This document shows, one piece after another, positions 23,519 to 32,273 of a DNA stretch of 33,812 bases. Under the pieces are notes generated by a model. It had not been told where the DNA came from. It was given only the letters and a program-made list of their open reading frames with translations, and did not search any database. Position 1 is the stretch's first letter, and every line of letters begins with the position of its first letter. This DNA is from Dehalococcoidales bacterium (GTDB lineage Bacteria; Chloroflexota; Dehalococcoidia; Dehalococcoidales; GCA-2688105): positions 1 through 33,812 of the forward strand of contig DAOWJS010000006.1 of the NCBI GenBank assembly GCA_030640255.1. The letters are read 5' to 3'. The position numbers were made by a program, and so were the translations under genes.

Positions 23519-24334
23519 ATGTATTCTAGCTTTCAGCTAGAGGAAAGAAAGAAAGACATTTCTTTTCACTTTTCCCAGGTGGCAAAGCACTATCGTGACC
23601 TAAGAACAACTGACCCGGAACCGATTGTTTACATTACGCAGGAGCTTGATTCTGTATCAAACTTACCCCGTATTGACGTTGCCGATATTGGCTGTGGAGA
23701 TGGTCGATATAGTTTACTCTTGGCTAAGTATTTGGACGGGAAGGTTCAGCTTAGATGTGTTGATAATAATGAGCATATGCTAGAAACACTGGTAACCTAT
23801 TTGAAGGCGAATGGCATAAGCAAATTTGTGAGCGTGAAATCTGATGCTGAAAGTTTACCTTTTGGTGATAACTCGTTTGATTGCATAATTACATTTAACG
23901 CGGTGCACCACTTTAAACTGAGAGATTTTTTAGACGAGAGTGCTAGAATTCTTAGGGACGGGAGTCTACTTTTCATTTATACTAGAACACCGGAGCAAAA
24001 CAGCCGGAATATCTGGGGCAGGTGTTTCCCTCAGTTCTGTCAGAAAGAAACTCGCCTTTATCACCGCCATGAACTCGAGCACGCGGTGAGTGCGGTGCCT
24101 GCCTTAAAATTACGCACCGTGAGGGAATTTAAATATGAGCGGGTTACTTCGCTAGAGCGTCTGATAGAACAGGCTGAGAACCGCCATTATTCTACATTTT
24201 GGTTTTACTCTGAGGAGGAGTTTGTTACCGCGCTGGACGGGTTTCGACAGAATATTAGGGAGCGCTTCTCTAACTCAAACCAGGCACGGTGGTTCGATGA
24301 GAACCTTCTCTTGGTTATTGAGAAAAAGGGCTAG
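23519..24334 (+). CDS. Class I SAM-dependent methyltransferase
   Basis: A 271-aa Methyltransf_11-type protein. Motif I is VADIGCGDGRYSLLL (about residues 54-68). Asp81-Asn82 follow in LRCVDNNEHML, then the acidic turn SDAESLPFGDNSFDCIITFN and ARILRDGSLLFIYTRTP. The N-terminus (FHFSQVAKHYRDLRTTDPEP) resembles UbiE- and BioC-like small-molecule methyltransferases. The C-terminal third is helical and may bind substrate. The ATG has GGAG 8 bases upstream. It stands alone between fur (divergent) and a convergent Cys-motif gene, so the context gives no substrate. Confidence 0.85.
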   Translation: MYSSFQLEERKKDISFHFSQVAKHYRDLRTTDPEPIVYITQELDSVSNLPRIDVADIGCGDGRYSLLLAKYLDGKVQLRCVDNNEHMLETLVTYLKANGISKFVSVKSDAESLPFGDNSFDCIITFNAVHHFKLRDFLDESARILRDGSLLFIYTRTPEQNSRNIWGRCFPQFCQKETRLYHRHELEHAVSAVPALKLRTVREFKYERVTSLERLIEQAENRHYSTFWFYSEEEFVTALDGFRQNIRERFSNSNQARWFDENLLLVIEKKG

Positions 24335-24358
24335 GCTAGTTCTGAGCCCCGGAGTTGA

Positions 24359-24679
24359 TTATCCTCCCGATTCCTCTTCTTTGCCCCAGTTTTGCATCAT
24401 TTCTTTCAAGCGCTGAGCCAGTTTGGGATTGGAGCGCAGGCGCTCAATAAAGATAGGGCAGCTTTCCAGTAGCGAGTTCTGGGCGGCAGTTGCCATGCTT
24501 GACAGGAGGTTCTGAATACCGAGGTCAGCCGGCTGCGAAATATTCATCCCCGGTGCTGATGCCTCTAGCTGTCGGCGAATGTCCTCAGCAGTGAATCTCA
24601 TCGGCATTACACAGGATTTATACCACGGGCACTCCTTGCACTGGACTACTGCATAGGCTTCATCTAAAACGTCACCCAT
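24359..24679 (-). CDS. Small hypothetical protein with Cys motif
   Basis: A 106-aa protein starting at an ATG preceded by GGAGG with 6-base spacing, a strong translation signal. The N-terminus has CKECPWYKSC (a CxxCx5C motif); a fourth Cys lies near residue 74. The fourth Cys could complete a metal or Fe-S site. The rest is helical, with a Met- and Gln-rich middle and a charged C-terminal helix (LAQRLKEMMQNW). No family is recognised. It converges on the methyltransferase gene and follows a gene remnant by 11 bp, possibly its former operon partner. Confidence 0.65.
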   Translation of the reverse strand: MGDVLDEAYAVVQCKECPWYKSCVMPMRFTAEDIRRQLEASAPGMNISQPADLGIQNLLSSMATAAQNSLLESCPIFIERLRSNPKLAQRLKEMMQNWGKEEESGG

Positions 24680-24690
24680 ATCCGGCCTCC

Positions 24691-24830
24691 TTATTTAACA
24701 ATCTTACTCAGTCCCTTTTCTATTTCCGCCTTGTTGGGGAAGGCACCGATTACCTTCTCCTGAATTATGCCACGGATAACAACCTTAATGCTAGTTAATT
24801 TGACCTGAAATATCAAGTTCAGCAGTAATT
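24691..24830 (-). pseudogene. Possible frameshifted gene remnant
   Basis: On the minus strand one frame ends IKVVIRGIIQEKVIGAFPNK, then AEIEKGLSKIVK and a TAA at 24691-24693. The preceding stretch reads sensibly only in another frame (LAITAELDISGQIN, then stop). Joining the two would give one continuous small domain whose ending resembles the last strands and helix of thioredoxin-like proteins. No in-frame start with a ribosome site exists. It may be a decayed gene or a sequencing or assembly frameshift. Confidence 0.35.
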
Positions 24831-24912
24831 GCTAACATCCGGCATACCGGCTATTACCGCAGGTTAATTTAAGACTAGAAATATTCTATGATGGCGATGT
24901 AAAATAGAAGTG

Positions 24913-26049
24913 ATGAAACCTTTAAGCTATACTCAGATTAATATATACCAGTCCTGCCCTTTATGCTACAAGCTTCAATACATTGACGGCTTGAAACCGA
25001 AGGATAAGTGGTATTTTAGCTTTGGCACCACTTTGCACCTTTGCGCTGAGTACTTTTTTAAGGTAGGGGTGCCTCCGCCACCATCGCTGGATGAGCTATT
25101 ACAGTTTTATGAACAGAGCTGGCTTTCTGAGGGGTATGAATCGGCCGAAGAAGAAGCCAGGTATAGGGATTATGGCCGGGAGATACTGTCCAAGTTCTGG
25201 GAGATTCACCATGCCGATTTCAGGGTGCCGGTGGCTGTGGAGCGGAGGTTTTATATGGACATTGAGGGGGTAAAGCTGAGAGGTCTTATGGATAGGGTAG
25301 ATAAACTGGATAGTGGCGGGCTATCCATAGTTGACTATAAGACGAATCAGAAGCTGTTTACCCGAGACGACTTAGAGGCAAATCTTCAGTTGACCTTATA
25401 TCAATTGGCGGCTGAGCAGACCTGGCAGCTTCCGGTAGAGAGGCTTACCCTGTATCACCTCAGGTCAAATACCCCTTGTAGTTGTGCTCCCAGGAGTAAG
25501 GCGCAGCTTGAGGAAGCCCGGCACCTGGTATTGGAGGTAGCTGAGAATATTGCCGCCCAGAGATTCCCGGCTATTGAGAACCAGTATTGCCCCTGTGACT
25601 TCGCCGAGCACTGCCCGTACTACAAACAGGAGCTTGTGCCTGAGCTAAAGGAGACGGATATTCTGCGGGGAATGGCAGTGGATGAGGCTGTTGAGCAGTA
25701 TGTTGCGTTGCAGAGCCAGATAAAAGAGCTGCAATTAAAGTTTGAAGATTTAAGGCAAATGATTATCAGTTCCTGTCAGGCTGAGGGGTTAAATCGGGTC
25801 TATGGCCGGGAGCATGCCATTACCTATAAGCTGGTGGAGAAGGCAGGCTTTAGCCAGGATGAGGTCAGGGCGTTACTTGAGTCGGAGGGGCTGTGGAACC
25901 GGGTGCTTAGCCTTGACCAAGCCAAGCTTAAGGAGCTTATAACTGATGAAACGGTAGCTAGAGATATTAGACATAAGCTGGAAGCCTTAAGGCGGGTTAT
26001 TTCCAGTTCACCAAGATTATGGGTCAGAAGGCTTATTGAGGAAGAGTAG
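24913..26049 (+). CDS. PD-(D/E)XK nuclease, Cas4/AddB-like with Fe-S cysteines
   Basis: The product is 378 aa from the ATG at 24913; a GTG one codon earlier is equally possible. The N-terminus YTQINIYQSCPLCYKLQYI matches the start of RecB-like nucleases. Active-site residues follow in order: His42 (TLHLCAE), Glu110, Asp127 (RGLMDRVD), Asp141 and Lys143 (VDYKT), then a helix with QLTLYQLAA. An N-terminal Cys (15 or 18) and a C-terminal trio (Cys226, Cys228, Cys234) fit the Fe-S cluster of AddB and Cas4. A coiled-coil-like tail follows. No cas or add genes are adjacent, so a stand-alone DNA repair role is more likely than CRISPR adaptation. Confidence 0.85.
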   Translation: MKPLSYTQINIYQSCPLCYKLQYIDGLKPKDKWYFSFGTTLHLCAEYFFKVGVPPPPSLDELLQFYEQSWLSEGYESAEEEARYRDYGREILSKFWEIHHADFRVPVAVERRFYMDIEGVKLRGLMDRVDKLDSGGLSIVDYKTNQKLFTRDDLEANLQLTLYQLAAEQTWQLPVERLTLYHLRSNTPCSCAPRSKAQLEEARHLVLEVAENIAAQRFPAIENQYCPCDFAEHCPYYKQELVPELKETDILRGMAVDEAVEQYVALQSQIKELQLKFEDLRQMIISSCQAEGLNRVYGREHAITYKLVEKAGFSQDEVRALLESEGLWNRVLSLDQAKLKELITDETVARDIRHKLEALRRVISSSPRLWVRRLIEEE

Positions 26050-26101
26050 GCTTGCATTTTCTCTGGGATTATTTTATCCTAGAGGGAAAATTTAATAGGA
26101 A

Positions 26102-26251
26102 GCTTGGAGGTGCCTGAGACGATTCAGGCGTAACCGGAGAGCAAGTCGGTGAAAATCCGACGCAGTACCGCCTACTGTGACTGGTAATCTTACCAGAAGC
26201 CAGAACGCCGGGCCTCTGTGTATCCTATAACTTCCGCGGAGAAAGGGGAGT
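26102..26251 (+). promoter_or_regulatory. Cobalamin riboswitch
   Basis: The aptamer shows GGTGCC near its 5' end, the core AGTCGGTGAAAATCCGAC (about 26144-26161), CGCAGTACCGCC, CTACTGTGACTGG and the B12 box AAGCCAGAACGCC from 26197. AGGGGAGT at 26244-26251 can pair with ACTCCCCT at 26279-26286 as an antiterminator. That pairing excludes the terminator hairpin listed next. Adenosylcobalamin binding is expected to switch off the btu/cob operon. A modest promoter candidate (TTGCAT at 26052, TATCCT at 26075, 17-base spacing) lies just upstream. Confidence 0.93.
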
Positions 26252-26279
26252 GGGATAAATAGCCAGAGCCTGGTGATGA

Positions 26280-26320
26280 CTCCCCTTGCTAGATTGAGCA
26301 GAGGGGGTTTTTATTTTATT
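26280..26320 (+). terminator. Riboswitch-controlled intrinsic terminator
   Basis: CTCCCCTTGCT (26280-26290) pairs with AGCAGAGGGGG (26297-26307) around a 6-base loop, with one bulged base, and is followed by TTTTTATTTTATT. The 5' arm is shared with the antiterminator. Confidence 0.85.
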
Positions 26321-26431
26321 CAAAATTATTGAAGCTGGGGGCATTTAGAGAAATTGATGCCACTTGGTGCTATGGTCATCTTAAGTATGGAACGAAGATG
26401 TGAAAATTGAGGTGTTAAGGATTTTTTAATT

Positions 26432-27523
26432 ATGACCTTGCATCAGCTTAAGCCATCTTTCACGGAGCAATCTGTGCCTATCCATTTCCCTCACTGGCGC
26501 GGTCGCATATATGCTATTTTGGGACTTTTAGTCGCCTTTGGAGCCATAGTGGTATTTGCCACAGCTGTCGGCAGTGTTCAAATTCCGTTCTCCACTATTT
26601 GCCGAATTCTGTTTTCAAAGCTGCCCTTAGTCGAGATAAATAACCCTGCCTGGCCTGGAACCTTGGAGACCATAATACTGGAAGTACGCTTGCCCAGGGT
26701 TATTCTGGCGGGGCTGGTAGGGGGTGCTCTAGCCTTAGCCGGGGCTACCTACCAGGGGCTCTTCCGTAATCCACTGGCTGACCCCTACCTTATCGGTGTG
26801 GCTCAAGGGGCGGCGCTGGGAGCCGTTGTTGGCTTTTTACTCCCATCCACCTGGCATGGTATGGGTTTCGGGATTATTCCCGTACTCGCCTTCATCGGGG
26901 CACTGGTTAGCACCACTATTGTCTATAGTTTAGCCCGGGTAGGCAAAACCTTACCCGTAACCACCCTTATTCTAGCCGGCGTGGCTTTGGGAGCGCTTTT
27001 GGCGTCAATCGTTTCCTACCTCATTATTTCCAGCGGGGAGAAGATGCACGGAATTATATTTTGGCTAATGGGTAGCTTTTCCTTGAGCCGGTGGTCAGAG
27101 GTAGGGGTGGTTCTTCCCTATGTGGTGGTGGGGGTAGTAGTCATCTTGCTTTATGCTCGCTCGCTTAATGTAATGCAGCTTGATGAGGAGCAGGCTCAGC
27201 AGCTAGGAGTCAATGTGGAAAGGCTCAAGCTGGTTCTTCTTGCCGCCGCTACCCTGATTACGGCGGCCGCGGTTTCTTTCGTAGGCACCATTGGATTTGT
27301 CGGTATCATCGTCCCTCATGCTGTGCGTCTGATATGGGGGCCAGACCACCGTTTCCTGCTACCTTTGTCTGTCCTTACCGGCGCCATTTTTCTAATTCTG
27401 GCTGATGTAATAGCGCGCACCATTCTGGCGCCTACGGAGATACCGATAGGGGTAATCACTGCCATCGTTGGAGCCCCCTTCTTCCTTTACTTATTGCGGC
27501 GTAGAAAGAGGGTAATTTTCTGA
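26432..27523 (+). CDS. btuC: Corrinoid ABC transporter permease
   Basis: A 363-aa FecCD/BtuC-type permease with about ten membrane spans. Family stretches include ILEVRLPRVILAGLVGGAL, ATYQGLFRNPLADPYLIGV, then the ATPase-coupling region SFVGTIGFVGIIVPHAVRLI and DVIARTILAPTEIPIGVITA. The first 30 residues form a cytoplasmic leader. It imports cobalamin or cobinamide with BtuD. Assignment to corrinoid rather than iron-siderophore rests on the riboswitch directly upstream and the cob genes downstream. No periplasmic binding protein gene (btuF) is present in the window. The ATG has only a distant AAGG, so its ribosome site is weak. Confidence 0.9.
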   Translation: MTLHQLKPSFTEQSVPIHFPHWRGRIYAILGLLVAFGAIVVFATAVGSVQIPFSTICRILFSKLPLVEINNPAWPGTLETIILEVRLPRVILAGLVGGALALAGATYQGLFRNPLADPYLIGVAQGAALGAVVGFLLPSTWHGMGFGIIPVLAFIGALVSTTIVYSLARVGKTLPVTTLILAGVALGALLASIVSYLIISSGEKMHGIIFWLMGSFSLSRWSEVGVVLPYVVVGVVVILLYARSLNVMQLDEEQAQQLGVNVERLKLVLLAAATLITAAAVSFVGTIGFVGIIVPHAVRLIWGPDHRFLLPLSVLTGAIFLILADVIARTILAPTEIPIGVITAIVGAPFFLYLLRRRKRVIF

Positions 27524-27535
27524 GGCTGGTTTAAA

Positions 27536-28363
27536 ATGATTAAGATAGAAATGCAGAATGTCTGTCTGGGCTATGGTCGTAAAGTAGTGCTGAAAGCTCT
27601 GACCTTTCATGTGATGCCGGGAGAGGTGGTAGGGCTTATCGGGCCCAATGGCTGTGGCAAGTCAACCATTATCAAGGCGTTAAGTCGTATTATCTCTCCC
27701 CACTCGGGGAAGATACTGCTGGACGGGAAAGACATATCCCAGATACCAAGGAGGGATTTAGCCCGTTTGCTGGGCGTAGTCCCTCAGATTCCGCTCCTTC
27801 CTAGCTCCTTCACCGCCTTTGAGATAGTGCTCATGGGCAGGAATCCCCACCTTGGTCTTTTTCAGTATGAAGGTTCAGAAGAACTGGCTATTACTTGGCG
27901 AGCTATGGAACGGACAGCGACCCAATCTCTCGCCGAGCGGAGGGTAGGCGAGCTTTCAGGTGGGGAGGTGCAATGTATAGTCATTGCTCGTGTTCTGGCT
28001 CAGGAGACAAAGGCGGTTCTTTTAGATGAGCCGACAGCGAATCTGGATATCGGACGTCAGGTTGAAATCCTTGACCTGATTAAGAGCTTATGCCGGGAGA
28101 GTAATTTGACGGTTCTGGCTGCCCTGCACGACCTAAACCTTGCCTCGCAATACTGTGACCGGTTAGTCCTGATAAATAACGGGCGGATTCATGCTGAGGG
28201 GACACCAAGGGAGGTCATCATTCCCCAGAATATTAAGGAGGTCTATGGGACTGATGGCTGTGTCTATACCCATCCCATAAATGGACTCCCCGTTGTCCTA
28301 CTTAAGTCAGGCAACGGCCAACCTGCCCAGACCAGAGATGGGGTAGAAAGGGGTATAGTCTAA
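27536..28363 (+). CDS. btuD: Corrinoid ABC transporter ATPase
   Basis: A 275-aa ABC ATPase of the FepC/BtuD type. Walker A is GPNGCGKS at 36-43, the Q-loop lies in VVPQIPLLP, the signature LSGGE at 140-144, Walker B AVLLDEPTANLD near 160-171, and the switch His in LAALHDLNLA. It drives import through BtuC and lies 12 bp behind it. The signature is followed by VQCIVIARVLAQ, so the usual Gln after the motif is shifted, a mild variation. The last 30 residues are a species-specific tail. Confidence 0.92.
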   Translation: MIKIEMQNVCLGYGRKVVLKALTFHVMPGEVVGLIGPNGCGKSTIIKALSRIISPHSGKILLDGKDISQIPRRDLARLLGVVPQIPLLPSSFTAFEIVLMGRNPHLGLFQYEGSEELAITWRAMERTATQSLAERRVGELSGGEVQCIVIARVLAQETKAVLLDEPTANLDIGRQVEILDLIKSLCRESNLTVLAALHDLNLASQYCDRLVLINNGRIHAEGTPREVIIPQNIKEVYGTDGCVYTHPINGLPVVLLKSGNGQPAQTRDGVERGIV

Positions 28364-28368
28364 CAGTT

Positions 28369-29301
28369 GTGGCTCTTTTACTGATATTTTCCATTGCCCT
28401 GGCTATTGATTTAGTTTTGGGTGAACCACCTCGTGTCATACACCCTGTGGTATGGATGGGAAAGGTGGCTTCATTCCTGGAAAAGGGCGGCATTGGTCGC
28501 CCCCCCTTAGCTCAGCTTCTCTACGGGCTGGGGATAACCCTGGTCACCATAGGGTTCTTTGTAGCTCCTGCCTATTTTATACTTTTCTATCTAAAGGGTC
28601 TTAGCTTTGCGGCGTATGTGATTGTCGGAGCAGTGTTCCTCAAGTTCACCTTTTCCTTGAAAGAACTGCGGCGGGTGGCATTAGAAATCAAGAGGCTTCT
28701 GCTGAAGGAAGAGTTGGACAAAGCCCGCTTTGAGCTGCGCTCATTAGTCAGCCGTAACACTCAGAATTTACCCAAGCCGCTGCTGGTATCGGCTACTGTG
28801 GAGTCGGTGGCTGAGAATACCGGCGACAGCTTTGTTGCCCCTCTGTTCTTCTTTTTACTTTTTGGTGTCCCCGGAGCCATCGCCTATCGCGTAGTCAACA
28901 CTCTGGATGCCATGATAGGCTATCATGGGAAATATGAGTATTTAGGCAAGTTTGTCACTAAGCTGGATGACGTGCTTAATTTTATCCCGGCGAGACTATC
29001 AGCGCTGCTCCTGGTTTTAGCCGCTTTCTTGTCCCGAAGAGATGCTCGCCGCTCATGGCAGACGGCACTTAGTAATCATTCCCGAACTGAGAGTCCCAAT
29101 GCCGGCTGGCCTATGGCAGCCGTGGCTGGCGCCCTCAATGTGCAGCTGGAAAAGAAGGAGCATTATAAATTAGGTAAGGTAGGTGTCCCGCTGATACCAG
29201 ATACCATTGATGCTTCGTTAAGGCTAATGCAAATAGCCGTGCTGGGCTGGGCGTTAATATGTTTTATAGTGGGGGTAGTTTATTTTGTCCATACCACCTA
29301 A
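28369..29301 (+). CDS. cbiB: Adenosylcobinamide-phosphate synthase (CbiB/CobD)
   Basis: A 310-aa membrane protein starting at GTG five bases after btuD. The N-terminus LAIDLVLGEPPRVIHPVVWM is diagnostic for CbiB. It is followed by SRNTQNL, SVAENTGDSFVAPLFFFLLF, RVVNTLDAMIGY and NAGWPMAAVAGALNVQLEK. It joins aminopropanol phosphate, or aminopropanol, to cobyric acid at the membrane, giving the cobinamide side chain. It works with the decarboxylase encoded next. Its presence implies that the cell can start from cobyric acid as well as from cobinamide. Confidence 0.95.
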   Translation: MALLLIFSIALAIDLVLGEPPRVIHPVVWMGKVASFLEKGGIGRPPLAQLLYGLGITLVTIGFFVAPAYFILFYLKGLSFAAYVIVGAVFLKFTFSLKELRRVALEIKRLLLKEELDKARFELRSLVSRNTQNLPKPLLVSATVESVAENTGDSFVAPLFFFLLFGVPGAIAYRVVNTLDAMIGYHGKYEYLGKFVTKLDDVLNFIPARLSALLLVLAAFLSRRDARRSWQTALSNHSRTESPNAGWPMAAVAGALNVQLEKKEHYKLGKVGVPLIPDTIDASLRLMQIAVLGWALICFIVGVVYFVHTT

Positions 29302-30394
29302 TCCTGAAATAGAAGGTCTAAAAATCTGTTCCCACGGCGGGCCAAATTGGGCTGAGCTAAAGTCTATGGGCCTTAATCCTGAGGAGATTATCGACTTTAG
29401 CGTCTGCTCTAATCCCTTCCCACCTCCGCCCGGGGTAAGGAAGATTTTCAATAGTATTGCTATCGAGCGTTACCCTGATTCCGAGGCAATTGAACTTAGA
29501 CAGTGTCTCTCGGAAAAGCTAGGGGTGGCTCCGGATAACATTCTGGCGGGAAGCGGTGCTACCGAGCTTATTCGTCTCATCGCTTTGGCTTACTTCAGAC
29601 ATGGTGATTCAGTGTTAATTCTTGAGCCCACCTATGGTGAATATGAGGTGGCTTGCCAAATCGTGGGGGCGGAGGTTTTTAAGCAGTGGGGGAGGGCAGA
29701 GGAGGACTTTATGCTGAGGATAGAAGAGACGGTTAACCTTATCCGGCAACGCTGCCCTAAGGGGATTTTTATGTGCAATCCCAATAATCCTACCGGTCAA
29801 TACTTCTCCCGGCAAGAGGTTGAGGCGGTCTTGGATGCCGGGGTAAATAGCCTGCTCATTCTGGACGAGGCTTACGTTGCTTTTACCGATGATAGCTGGT
29901 CGGCTGTTGACTTGCTCCACCGAGACAACATAATTATGGTGTACTCCATGACCAAGGACTATGCCCTGGCTGGTCTGCGCCTTGGTTATGCTGTCGCCAA
30001 TCGGGATATTATTGGTCAGCTGCGACGGGTTCGTCCACCGTGGAATGTTAATGTAGTGGCTCAGAAGGCGGGCGTGGCGGCTCTAAGGGATGTGAGTTAT
30101 CTTGAGCGGTGTAAGCCGAAGATTAAACAGGCAAAGCAGTTCCTGGTAGATGAGTTTTGCCGAGTTGGCTTCACGGTGATTCCATCAAAGACGAATTTTT
30201 TCTTGGTCAGGGTAGGCGATGGTGAAAAACTTCGCACTACTTTACTTAGGCACGGAATGTTGGTGCGCGATTGCGCTTCCTTTGGGTTACCTGAGTATGT
30301 CCGTATTGCGCCTCGCACTATGCCCGAGTGCCAGAAGCTCATCGCCACCATCCAGGCATTAAAGCGTGGTGGAGAACTAGATGCCAATATTTAA
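29285..30394 (+). CDS. cobD: Threonine-phosphate decarboxylase (PLP-dependent)
   Basis: A 369-aa class I/II aminotransferase-fold protein. The N-terminus KICSHGGPNWAELKSMGL and the phrase IIDFSVCSNPFPPPPGV are typical of CobD/CobC. PLP site features: GSGATELI, CNPNNPTGQYFS, DEAYVAF, and Lys224 in YSMTKDYALAGLRLGY. It makes aminopropanol phosphate from threonine phosphate for CbiB. The start is a TTG overlapping cbiB by 17 bp with GGGGGT upstream. HisC is a close relative, but the operon context favours CobD. No threonine kinase (PduX or BluE) is in the window. Confidence 0.9.
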   Translation: MSIPPNPEIEGLKICSHGGPNWAELKSMGLNPEEIIDFSVCSNPFPPPPGVRKIFNSIAIERYPDSEAIELRQCLSEKLGVAPDNILAGSGATELIRLIALAYFRHGDSVLILEPTYGEYEVACQIVGAEVFKQWGRAEEDFMLRIEETVNLIRQRCPKGIFMCNPNNPTGQYFSRQEVEAVLDAGVNSLLILDEAYVAFTDDSWSAVDLLHRDNIIMVYSMTKDYALAGLRLGYAVANRDIIGQLRRVRPPWNVNVVAQKAGVAALRDVSYLERCKPKIKQAKQFLVDEFCRVGFTVIPSKTNFFLVRVGDGEKLRTTLLRHGMLVRDCASFGLPEYVRIAPRTMPECQKLIATIQALKRGGELDANI

Positions 30395-30413
30395 ATAGGC
30401 TCAGGAGGTAGAG

Positions 30414-31484
30414 ATGTCAGAATCATTATCCCAAATAATTGAAATGATAAAGCCTCTGGATAAAGGGGCAATGGCTGAAGCTCAAGCCAAGCAGGACCAG
30501 TTGACTAAACCTCGGGGTAGCCTGGGTAGGCTGGAGGAACTGTCCATTCAACTGGCTGGCATTCAGGGCAGGTCAATACCTCAAATCAGGCACAAGGTTA
30601 TTATTACTATGGCGGGAGACCATGGCGTAGTAGCTGAGAAGGTAGGTAACTGGCCTCAGGAGGTAACCGCTCAGATGGTTTACAATTTCCTTAATGGTGG
30701 GGCGGGAATAAATGTTATTGCCCGTCAGGTAGGAGCCAGGGTTGTGGTGGTTGATATGGGGGTGGCTACCGAACTGGGACCTAATCCTCAGCTTTTATCC
30801 CGGAAGATTGCCCCGGGCACTCAGAATATAACCCAGGGTCAGGCTATGACCCGGGAGCAGGCAGTGAGGGCAATAGAGACGGGGATAGAAATAGTGGCGG
30901 CAGAGGTGGCTAAGGGTCTGGATATTGTGGGCACTGGTGATATGGGGATAGGTAATACTACTGCCAGCAGTGCGGTTAGTGCAGTTATGATGGGAAGACC
31001 AGTGGCTGAGGTAACTGGCAGAGGTACCGGCATAACCGATGAACAGCTTGTGCATAAGATAGAAGTGATAGAGAGAGCCCTGGTGGTGAACCACCCTGAC
31101 CCCAAGCAGCCGCTGGAGGTGCTGGCGAAGGTAGGCGGCTTTGAGATTGGGGGGCTGGTTGGGGTAATGTTGGGGGCAGCCGCTCACCGCATTCCGATAG
31201 TTATTGATGGCTTTATCTCCGGGGCAGCCGCCCTCATTGCTACGGCGCTGTCACCAAAATTAAAGGAATTTCTTATCGCCGGTCATGTTTCAGTTGAGAC
31301 TGGTCACCAGTTAGTACTTAGGCATCTAGGGCTTAAGCCATTGTTGGATTTGGACATGCGTTTAGGTGAGGGCACTGGTGCTGCCCTGGGAATATTTCTG
31401 GCTGAGACTTCAGCCAGGGTTCTGGCGGAGATGGCTACCTTCACTGAAGCTGGGGTATCTCAGGAGGACGAGTCAGGCAATTGA
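30414..31484 (+). CDS. cobT: Nicotinate-nucleotide-dimethylbenzimidazole phosphoribosyltransferase
   Basis: A 356-aa enzyme, the normal CobT length, with a strong AGGAGG site before its ATG. Marks are MAGDHGVVAEKVGNWPQEVT (residues 67-86), then FLNGGAGINVIA, GTGDMGIGNTTASSA (173-187), and the catalytic Glu345 in ATFTEAGVS. It activates the lower-ligand base to its alpha-ribotide phosphate in the cytosol. It is followed by cobS with a 4-bp overlap. Which base is used is not visible; no DMB synthesis gene (bluB or bza) is in the window, so the base may be scavenged. Confidence 0.95.
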   Translation: MSESLSQIIEMIKPLDKGAMAEAQAKQDQLTKPRGSLGRLEELSIQLAGIQGRSIPQIRHKVIITMAGDHGVVAEKVGNWPQEVTAQMVYNFLNGGAGINVIARQVGARVVVVDMGVATELGPNPQLLSRKIAPGTQNITQGQAMTREQAVRAIETGIEIVAAEVAKGLDIVGTGDMGIGNTTASSAVSAVMMGRPVAEVTGRGTGITDEQLVHKIEVIERALVVNHPDPKQPLEVLAKVGGFEIGGLVGVMLGAAAHRIPIVIDGFISGAAALIATALSPKLKEFLIAGHVSVETGHQLVLRHLGLKPLLDLDMRLGEGTGAALGIFLAETSARVLAEMATFTEAGVSQEDESGN

Positions 31485-32260
31485 GTTTCTTAGCTGTTCT
31501 GAGGTTTCTAACCATTATAGACTTGCCCTGGCACCGTGAGGTTAGCCAGGAGGAGATAGGACGCGCTATAGGTTATTTCCCTGTGGTCGGGGTTGTTATT
31601 GGTCTTATCCTGGCTGGTTTGAATTGGCTGCTATCCCTGTTTTTACCGTCAATGGTGGTTAATGCCTTACTGCTGGTTAGCTTGGTGGTGATTACCGGGG
31701 CGCTGCACATGGATGGCTTGGTTGATACCTGCGATGGGATAGGTGGTCATAAAGCCCCTGAGGCTCGGTGGCAGATAATGTCTGACAGCCAGGTTGGCGG
31801 TTTTGGCGTTATTGGTGCTGTTTTACTGCTGCTGGTTAAGTATGTTTCCCTAAATAGCGTGCCCGAGACATTGCTGATGGCGACCCTGGTAATTATGCCG
31901 GTGGTAAGTCGCTGGGCAATGGTCTATGCCATTTTCGCCTACCCCTATGCCAAGCCATCAGGCTTAGGCAGGGTGCTTAAGCAGGAGGCAAGTTGGCTGA
32001 GGTTTATTTTGGCCACAATTATAACTCTGGCGGTAGCTATAGGTTTAGCCCGATGGGCAAACATTACTTACTTTTATCTGGTAGGGTTAGCTATAATGGT
32101 AGGCATCTGGGTTATAGTTATGGCTATGGCAGCTTACCTGAAACGCAAGTTTTCTGGTCTTACTGGTGATACCTATGGGGCTATAAACGAGGTAGCTGAG
32201 GTCAGTGTCCTTATTCTTGTCCTGTTGCTGGCTCACCACCAGTGGTTGGGGTTAGCCTAG
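31481..32260 (+). CDS. cobS: Adenosylcobinamide-GDP ribazoletransferase
   Basis: A 259-aa polytopic membrane protein. The diagnostic segment is ALHMDGLVDTCDGIGG, followed by ARWQIMSDSQVGGFGVIG, and LTGDTYGAINEVAE near the C-terminus. It joins activated cobinamide to alpha-ribazole phosphate at the membrane, closing the nucleotide loop. The TTG start overlaps the cobT stop by 4 bp, with GGAGG 12 bases upstream, a typical coupled arrangement. CobU, which makes its GDP-cobinamide substrate, begins at the window end. Confidence 0.94.
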   Translation: MSFLAVLRFLTIIDLPWHREVSQEEIGRAIGYFPVVGVVIGLILAGLNWLLSLFLPSMVVNALLLVSLVVITGALHMDGLVDTCDGIGGHKAPEARWQIMSDSQVGGFGVIGAVLLLLVKYVSLNSVPETLLMATLVIMPVVSRWAMVYAIFAYPYAKPSGLGRVLKQEASWLRFILATIITLAVAIGLARWANITYFYLVGLAIMVGIWVIVMAMAAYLKRKFSGLTGDTYGAINEVAEVSVLILVLLLAHHQWLGLA

Positions 32261-32273
32261 TTGGGAGGGACAG

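Noticed and set aside
24913..26049. Cas4 assignment for the Fe-S nuclease
   Set aside because: It is longer than typical Cas4, has an extra coiled C-terminal region, and no CRISPR or cas genes are present.
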